DNA of 64,000 bases from Atkinsonella hypoxylon (taxonomy: Eukaryota > Ascomycota > Sordariomycetes > Hypocreales > Clavicipitaceae). Position 1 is the stretch's first letter; each line of letters starts with the position of its first letter. The notes under the pieces are model-generated. The model was not told where the DNA came from, ran no database searches, and saw nothing but the letters and a program-made list of their open reading frames with translations. The translations under genes were made by a program, and so were the position numbers. Of this stretch, positions 56,831 through 64,000 are shown one piece after another. Location of the stretch: positions 1 through 64,000 of the forward strand of contig JFHB01000036.1 of NCBI GenBank assembly GCA_000729835.1, written 5' to 3'.

Positions 56831-59025
56831 AAACCATCTCAGCGTGGTGGGAAGGTTCTCACTAGCGTACGAAAGCAGGCGGCCAGTGAGGTGTATGCTC
56901 GCATCCTGATCTCCACGCTAACTACTGTCACCACCCAAGTCTACCTCTGTGATGCTGCCTCCACCTTTCCCTGTCGCCCTTTTGGCGGAGTCAAATATCA
57001 CCACATGCGCCGCTGCTGCCAAAGTCAGTGGTCTCACATCACATATAACCAAGGGTCTTTTGGGTCCGTCGACCTAGTCCTACCGATATCACTAGTGCAC
57101 TAGTAACAATAGTATCACTGCTTTAAATTCGATTGATGACTGCTGAACTAGCTAGGGAAGAGAGGCCGTGGATTTCTCTAGTGGTCCCTACCAGTAATGC
57201 CCTAGAACGCTTACCTTGCAATAATTTCTATCGCGCTTTGAGGGAGGTTCCTGCAAGAAATGCTTTTACGCAGCTATTGCAGGAAGGGTAATAAAGGCTG
57301 TTGTGACAATTGCAAATCTTGCCATAGTTGTTGTTGCCTCTTATGCCAGAAGGGTGAGGTAGTTACGGATACTGTTCTCAGCACGCTGTATGTTTCACTT
57401 GCTGCGTAAATGCTTTTAGGACCTTGACGTTCATGATACCCAAGCAAGCTTCTTTGGCTACTCCTCCTTTAACAACTGTGTATGTGGGACTGCAGCTGAG
57501 GAAGAGAAGGTTGCTACTGTGATAGCACATCTTCGGCTTCTTTTTTGAAACTTTTGTTTTTAGGCCTTGAGGCGTTAAGGTATCGCATTCTCGACTTTAG
57601 TTGCCTTAGCGGCGCTTTGCTCGTCTAACAGAAGAGCTCTTGTGGAATTTCAAGGGCAAACATACAGTCCAACCCTTGAATGATTTTACAAACCTACTTA
57701 CAGGGATGGTTTAAGCCTATTAGATATGAGCTTAGAAATTAGGGAGACATAGCGTGGAGATAAATTATTTATATAGAAAAATAAGTCTCTGTGGAGTAGT
57801 GATTAATCCCGATATATTCTCCTCTATCTCTGTAACAGCAGTAGGCCCATGCGGTCTCTCTACACTCATTACAGCTGTTAGCGAGTATCTAAAAGCGGGA
57901 CTTGTAGATTTGTAAAATCGTAAAGGAGTTGTATTGTATTATGCATTTCTCTTACGATGCCTTGCCTGATCACGGTGCTGTCGTATAAGAGCAAGAGGCG
58001 TGAGAAGGGTATTTCCTTTGTCATCTATCTAGTAAGCAGCGCAGCGAATTCTATGGGTTACACATCGCTCTACTCCCAAGGGGGCGTACAACGCAGTTAT
58101 AAACAGCCTTAGTGTAATTCACCTACCTACCTAGTTACGTAGCTTGCTAAGTACCAATGGCTGACGATATTGGCTGCGACACAGACCTTAAGGACTGGCC
58201 CGACGGCTTCTACGAGCTAGCGCCAATAATATCAATGACAATCATGAAGAGGGAGAGGAAGAGCAGAAAGAAAGTAGAATGTCTGGACGGACTACACGTC
58301 AGGGTGCGGTAAAGTTCTGAGTCTTCGTCCGCCAGAACGCTCTGCATGTTCTTGGCTTCAAGCGCAAACCAGACCTCGAGCCGATAACAACAGTCTTTAT
58401 TGTTCCTGCTGTCTCCTAGTAGGTAAGCTCGAGGGTTGGTATTGTTAGCATACGTCTTAGCCTAAGCAGTAAACCAAGGCATTTCGGGTGCTCGTCAATT
58501 GTGTTCGAGGCGATGCATTCCTGCGCCGTGCGCCAAAATGCTCACACATAAATCGAATATAGCCATGTTTATTTTGCTATAAAGAATATATATGTAGCAG
58601 TCGAGGTACTAGTCAATAGCTTTCAGCTTCCTAGCGTTCCCCGACGATCACAAAGCATATAATAAAGCTTATTATGTCTCGGATATGAAGGCAGAAGATT
58701 ATTATGCATGCATCTGCATATAAAAGCACCACGAAGCATCAATCGTAACAAAACACAACTGTAAGCATCTGCATTAAATAACATTCACACGGAAACGCAT
58801 AGAGCTTGAAACTGAAGATTTTTGCTCTCTTTTTTATTTTTATTTTTTTAACTTTTGGTTTCTCATGCAGGGAAGCCTATTTCATACTCAGGCCCAACCC
58901 ATCCAGAAAGCCAGCTGAAGTGGCTAGAGTACAACCCGTAAAAGTCGTTTCCGGCATTCTCGACAAAGAAAAGCCCGCACCCTCTATACCCTTCGAATCA
59001 ACGCCGTTCATGAGCATCCAATAGA
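56831..59025. other. AT-rich, decayed gene-poor zone
   Basis: 2.2 kb with no intact gene. A perfect 14-bp palindrome (ACTAGTGCACTAGT) sits at 57091-57104. From about 57130 to 58140 every frame is interrupted and the DNA is AT-rich. A Cys-rich run (GCCDNCKSCHSCCC) is readable near 57295-57345. A short peptide frame starts at 58158. The zone looks like relic repeat or gene DNA, but I cannot name the element. TATA-like and A/T runs continue to 58860. Confidence 0.45.
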
Positions 59026-59739
59026 TTATGAGGAGGAGGTCTGGAAGTAGTTCAGGATGACGGAACGCTCCTGTGACTCCTCACCCCAATCCTTGACAAC
59101 CACGCAGGAGCAGTTGACGACCTTGCGGGCGTTACCCTCACGGTCAAGAACACCTAAGAACACAATATTAGTGACATGTATTCGCATTAGACCATATTAC
59201 CATGAGCAAATCACGTACAGAGACCGGCCCACTCGCCGAGCTGCTTGCCATCCTGAACCTTGATCAGAGGAATATGGTGCTCATTGCATAGGGCAGCAAC
59301 AAGCTTCTTGTAGGCGTCCTCCTCGCAGTTCTCGTTCAGGACACACATGTGAGCCTGTCGGCGGTCGAGGGCCTTGGAAGCCTCACGGAGACCACGGGCA
59401 AGACCATCGTACATAAGAGCCCGCTTCAAGACGCCTTTAAGGGCGTCCAGAACGGACATCTGACCTTTAGGAGCATCGGCCGAGACCTCCACCTCCCCGG
59501 CGACTTCGGGTGTGTTGTTCTCTTCTACGTCCGACTAGAATTGGCGCAACATGTTAGCGAATTTGCCCCACGGGCCTTCATTAAAGAAACGCAAGCGAGT
59601 CGTTTGTGTGCGAGCGACGGCAACGAGATGGGACGTCGTTCTTTTGCGCAACAAGCAATTTTGTGTTTCTTCGACAGCAAAATACTGGTCTGCATGAAGC
59701 AATTCGACATCGAGGAATTGGCGGTCAGGTACTAACCAT
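59026..59739 (-). CDS. rps12: 40S ribosomal protein S12 (eS12)
   Basis: Three exons on the minus strand: 59739-59737 (exactly the ATG), 59534-59219 and 59153-59026, giving 148 aa. The start is set by ATG|gttagt and the acceptor ttctag before TCGGACGTAGAAG, which yields MSDVEEN. The core is eS12: [81 protein letters not shown], then [26 protein letters not shown]. The protein is an L7Ae-like fold on the beak of the small subunit. The N-terminal ~20 residues are acidic. It is transcribed away from rps22, 661 bp apart. Confidence 0.95.
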
Positions 59740-60400
59740 CTTGAATGACTATATCTTGTCGGGCGATCCTCGAAGATTTGAAATATTTGGTTAAGGAATG
59801 AGAATAAGTGGCGGACTTGCCGTCGTAAAGGATGGTGACTTGGAGGGGACCCCCTTAACGAGGATTTGCCGAAATCTTGGTGGCCCGGTGCGTGATGGCT
59901 TTAGGGCATTTTGTCGTGCACGGACCACAAGGGCACACGAAACCCCCCCAGCCATCCCACTCACAGCGCAGACTGGCACCGTTTTGTGCGAGCACCGAAT
60001 TTTTTGCAGCCGGGCTTGCGTCTCGACTCTCACGACCATTTTCCCAGTCCTCAGGGCCCAACAAATTCAATCACTGAGGTATGTTGTGAAGATTTAAAAG
60101 ACTTAAAGCAAAAAAAAAAAAAGCAGTAATATACAGCGGATCGAATCCAGCGGGGACGATGCCTCTTATCGTGGTGGAAGAGAGCAATCTTGGGCTTTGC
60201 GGCGGGTGAAGCTGGGATGCACCACCGGACGCTCTTGATACGCTTCTCTTCTTCAGGAAACGGGCGGCAGAACCCTCTTTGATCGATCTCTGGAGGGCAC
60301 TCTTCTTGCTCACCACCGCGGGAGGCTAACATGTTCCAATTGGTAGATACCTCATTTCCTGATTTGATTTGAGAATCTCCGTCTCGACAAAACCGCCAAA
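59740..60400. promoter_or_regulatory. divergent ribosomal-protein promoter rps12 / rps22
   Basis: A 661-bp gap between two ribosomal protein start codons on opposite strands. It includes an A13 tract near 60108-60121 and C-rich runs near 59945. A shared control region is plausible. I do not claim specific factor sites. Confidence 0.5.
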
Positions 60401-61061
60401 ATGGTCCGCACTTCCGTTCTCCACGACGCCCTCAACTCCATCAACAATGCCGAGAAGGCCGGAAAGCGACAGGTCCTGATCCGACCTAGCTCCAAGGTCA
60501 TTGTCAAGTTCCTTCAGGTCATGCAGCGCCACGGTACGTGACAAAGCGAACTCCATATACGGATGAACTTTCGAACTCTTCCCTCAGTATCTCTCAGACT
60601 CTTCGACCACCATTGATTCGGCATGATAACTAGGGCGACGGCCACAAAACGCACCACGGCCCAGCCCCTATAAGTTGCCGATATATCAAATCCTTCATGC
60701 GGTGGTCTTGGGTCTGTCTGAACGGGGAATTCTTCTCGAATGGTTCATGTCGTTTGTATCTGAGGTTTCACCGCAACATCTCGCTGATTGTACTTGTCTA
60801 GGCTACATTGGCGAGTTCGAGGAGGTCGACGACCACCGCTCTGGCAAGATTGTTGTCCAGCTCAACGGCCGTCTCAACAAGACTGGTGTCATCTCCCCCC
60901 GATACAACGTCCGTCTCGCCGATCTTGAGAAGTGGGTCGTCAAGCTGTTGCCCGCTCGTCAATTCGGCTACGTTATCCTGACCACCTCAGCTGGTATCAT
61001 GGACCACGAGGAAGCCCGTCGCAAGCATGTCGCTGGCAAGATCATCGGTTTCTTCTACTAA
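60401..61061 (+). CDS. rps22: 40S ribosomal protein S22 / S15a (uS8)
   Basis: Two exons (60401-60533 and 60802-61061; 268-bp intron gtacgt...gtctag) give 130 aa, the family's standard length. [81 protein letters not shown] through [12 protein letters not shown] is a complete uS8. The protein binds the central domain of 18S rRNA (helix 21 region). The intron splits a Gly codon at HG|YIGE. Confidence 0.97.
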
Positions 61062-61992
61062 ATGGGATGGATGTGGATAAATAAAAGTTCGGGCATAGCT
61101 GGCGTTATGAAAAGGATATAATGACAATGGTCAATACCCTGAGGCATCCATTAGGATAGTCGCTCAATCGATTCATGCATATATGATATGCTGCTGCTCT
61201 GCCGCAATTGCCTGCATCATTCTATGTACGTTCGCAATGTGATATGTTCTTTTATGCAATGAGAAACATATGAATGAAGCACAAACGACAATGAATTATT
61301 CTCTAAAGCCTTCATATAGAGAAGAATGCTCCGTGTTGGTCCTACCATTAGATCTAGATGCCAAAGACGACTCTTAAAATTGCTTATAGTGTTTCTTACG
61401 ACGTGTGTCAACTTTTAATAATATATTTACATATTTCTTATATCGACGTTTGGTTCTAATAAATGCTGGTCAGGTTCTAAATTGCAATAACACATGCTTT
61501 CGGGGTTTTGAACAAGATATATAATCAGCTCGAGGAAATAAAGTAAAATAAGATAAGCGTCTTGCTCGGTCACATTCCGTATGCTAGAACATGGAACCTT
61601 TGCTACACAAGGGCCAGCAATAAAACTGTGTAGAGATACTTGAGTTAACATGCATCGAGCACGTGGGATGCGGTATCAGTGACCTGCTGCCTGTTGATGG
61701 GGAAACCGGCACCACATAGCCGCCACTAACGCCTGTTGCCAATCGGGAAAGTGAATAACTAGTTAATGAAACGTCGAGACATTGGGAAAGAAGAATTTCG
61801 CACACATACATTTGTTTCACGGTTCATGCAGCCGCATACCAGCCTGGATCCAAGAGACTTCCAGAAAAGGTCCTACTGATTGTTCACAAGGGCGCCAAAC
61901 CTTCACACAACCGCATTTGGAAATATATATATCGGTTGCGAGCAATTTGCCCAACGCCGGCCACGTTGTATGGCATGGCCTAGCTGTACAAG
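61062..61992. other. intergenic rps22 / GT90 gene
   Basis: 931 bp, AT-rich between 61240 and 61570. ATATATATATC at about 61921-61931 lies 60-70 bp upstream of the GT90 start codon and could serve as its TATA element. No gene is supported. Confidence 0.45.
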
Positions 61993-64000
61993 ATGTCAAG
62001 GCGACAGATCACCGTCGTTGCAGCATTTCTTTTTCTCACAGTTATCATCTACTCAGCGTTGAGGGTCTCGCGTGATGATGTGAAGATATTCATAAAAGCG
62101 ACCAGCCAAATGGGAGCTGGGCAAAACCCTTTACCACAAACATCTCATCTGACACCAGCCCGCCCGTTACCAGCAGCGATACCAAAGAATGTGCACACCA
62201 TTGAAACTGGGCCCACTCGAACAGAAATGGACGAATTGCCGACGCAAAGGGAGGATGGACCTACTAATCAGGGAGGACCAAGGCCCAAGGCAGTCCTCGA
62301 TAACAAGCAACATCCAATCCGACAGCTCCTCACCAAGGCAAAGCAGGAGTTGCATGGCATGAAGCAGCGGCAATCCAAGGATCTGAGAGATGCTGTCAAG
62401 GAGTATCGCCGAAGATACGGCATTCCACCGCCTCCCAACTTCGACAAATGGTTTCAATTCGCCAAGAATCATAATGTGCAACTCGTCGACGAGTTTGACA
62501 CCATTCACGATTTGATCACGCCGTTCTGGGGCCTGAAACCGAAAACCATTCGAGTCAGGGCAAGGGAGGCCCTGGGTTATGATAATGGTCTTATTGGAGT
62601 TGCTATTCGTGACCATGAGATATCTCACTTGGAAGGCGGCATGGAATGGCAAAGAAATGCTACCTATGGAATGCTAGAAAATTTCCTCAAATACTTGCCC
62701 GACTTGGACTTGGCTTTTAACGTCCACGACGAGCCCAGAGTCGTTGTACCGCATGATGACCTGACGAGACTTGTCCGCAAGGCCAGACAAGAAGCTATGC
62801 CAGCTTCTTATAGCAACAAGAAGCCCATTAACGACTTCTCCAAGACATCCCCAGAGCTCAGCAACAAGATGATTTTCGAACAGGTCCAACAATCGCGATT
62901 TAACTCGTTTGGTCGACAGGCGACATGGACGCATTCCAGAATATCATGCTCGCCCGACAGCCCGGCGAGGATTCTGGAAGAGGATGAACGGTGGGACGAT
63001 CGAAGCCAGTATGGTGTAAGCGAACTGGGCTTTGTGTATAACTCTACAGCCATGTCCGATATATGCTTCAGTCCATCGCTCAGCTCGACATATGGCTTCT
63101 TTGACCGACCAAACATGTACAAAGTCGTGCACGATTTATTCCCGATATTTTCCCAGTCCAAGATTTCTTCCTATAATGATATCATATATCCTTCCCCTTG
63201 GTACTGGTATGACAAAGTGCCGTATGTATCGGAACAAGATATGCGATGGGAGGACAAACAAAGTTCACTTTACTGGCGCGGCTCAACAACTGGCGGTTTC
63301 AGTCGCAACGGCGGGTGGCGCAGACAGCATCGTCAACACTTTGTCAAGAAGATCAACGCCGGAGGCTCGGCGAAGACTATGTCTAATCAGGGGAGCCAGA
63401 CTCATCCCACATGGGTTGCGAGCGAGGTTTCCCGCGCAGATTATAGCGCATTAACAGATGTTGCATTTTCGCACGTCGGCCAATGCGATGCCGGAGACTG
63501 CGACGCGCAACGAGCCTTCTTCAACGTCACAGATCGCGTCCCTCAAACCGATGCGTGGAAGTACAAGTACCTGCTTGACATGGACGGCAATGCCTTCTCG
63601 GGCCGATTCCTCACTTTCCTGCAGAGCATGAGCTTGACGTTCAAGTTTGCGCTTTTCCGGGAATGGCACAACGAGTGGCTTAAGCCTTGGGTACATTACG
63701 TGCCGTTGAGTCTGCAGGGTGACGACTGGCTTGAGACGGTGCGCTTCTTTAACGAAACCGACCTGGGCGCAGATGATGCCAAGATGATGGCCGAAGAGAG
63801 TCGGGACTGGGCTGGCAAGGCGATGAGGAAAGAGGACATGGAGGCTTGGTTCTTCAGGTTATTGCTTGAGTGAGTTCCTTGCTGCACTGCACTACAGGCG
63901 CGTGATTCCGTGGCTAATCATCTGCTGCAGGTATGCAAGAGTCATCGATGACCACAGGGGGGTGATTGGGTTCGATCCCTTGAGCTCAGCGGAGAGGCTC
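61993..64000 (+). CDS. GT90 / CAP10-type glycosyltransferase, truncated at window edge
   Basis: Exon 1 is 61993-63869; an intron (63870-63930, gtgagt...ctgcag) leads to exon 2, which runs off the window (EYARVIDDHRGVIGFDPLSSAERL so far). At least 648 aa are visible. It is a type II membrane protein: short N-tail, TM at about residues 8-25, then a Pro/Gln-rich stem. The lumenal domain has the CAP10-like elements: WGLKPKTIRVRA, PDLDLAFNVHDEPRVVVP, CSPDSPAR..., DICFSPSLSSTYGFFDRPN, WEDKQSSLYWRGSTTGGF and, near the end, KYLLDMDGNAFSGRFLTFLQSMSLTFKFALFREW. The ELVWRGS-type block and the DGN..SGRF block are hallmarks of GT90 enzymes. Cryptococcus Cap10 relatives act in capsule xylosylation; the role in ascomycetes is unclear. 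The true C-terminus is outside the window. Confidence 0.88.

Overview
The window is nuclear DNA from a filamentous ascomycete, most likely a Sordariomycete and plausibly Hypocreales. The evidence is the many short spliceosomal introns (about 45-270 bp, GTRNGY donors, CTRAC/CTAAC branch sites, YAG acceptors), fungal-type gene families (HET domain, Mnn9, secreted large-subunit catalase, CAP10/GT90, a HAM-8-like membrane protein), and intergenic motifs of the TACCTAGGTACCT and ACTCCGTA type. There is no operon logic. Genes lie on both strands as divergent and convergent housekeeping neighbours. For most of them I rebuilt the exon chain by hand and checked that the summed exon length is a multiple of three.

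Layout. 1.7-3.5 kb: a PRA1-family Rab acceptor runs directly into an acidic/arginine-rich ORF in another frame. 4.2-7.5 kb (minus): a 2OG-Fe(II) oxygenase-type protein that appears to carry two frameshifts and a 26-bp tail duplication. 8.0-8.7 kb: the peroxisomal E2 Pex4. 9.6-10.8 kb (minus): Mnn9. 10.8-13.0 kb: gene-poor, with a TA-flanked MITE and two perfect inverted repeats. 13.0-14.5 kb: an eight-exon Yra1/ALY-type RRM protein. 14.8-15.9 kb: a beta-hydroxyacid/6PGDH-like dehydrogenase with a GC-AG intron. 16.0-17.6 kb (minus): an unassigned protein with a mitochondrial-type N-terminus. 18.2-21.9 kb: valyl-tRNA synthetase. 22.1-24.3 kb (minus): Prp28. 24.6-25.2 kb: mitoribosomal mL59. 25.6-26.2 kb: Dph4. 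26.6-27.7 kb (minus): a 14-3-3 protein.

After a 2.6-kb spacer come the F1-ATPase inhibitor (30.3-30.7 kb), nucleoporin Nsp1 (31.1-33.3 kb, minus), an aftiphilin/Laa2-like acidic protein (34.0-35.4 kb) and eIF2-gamma (35.8-37.5 kb, minus). A 3-kb spacer precedes a four-TM HAM-8-like protein (40.6-42.3 kb). Then follow eIF4A (43.5-45.0 kb, minus), an F-box/JmjC protein (46.2-47.9 kb) and a HET-domain protein (48.4-50.4 kb). A 3.2-kb spacer leads to a secreted catalase (53.6-56.1 kb). A 2.9-kb decayed stretch follows, then divergent ribosomal protein genes S12 (minus) and S22/uS8 (plus). A GT90/CAP10 gene runs off the right edge.

Functional themes are translation and its modification (ValRS, eIF2-gamma, eIF4A, S12, S22, Dph4, mL59), mRNA processing and export (Prp28, Yra1, Nsp1), and membrane traffic and cell wall (PRA1, Laa2-like, Mnn9, GT90). 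I found no secondary-metabolite cluster, CRISPR array, intact transposon or convincing new multi-gene system. The points most worth checking are the decaying oxygenase gene, the PRA1/ORF overlap, a mitochondrial-type leader without an AUG on ValRS, and the MITE zone.
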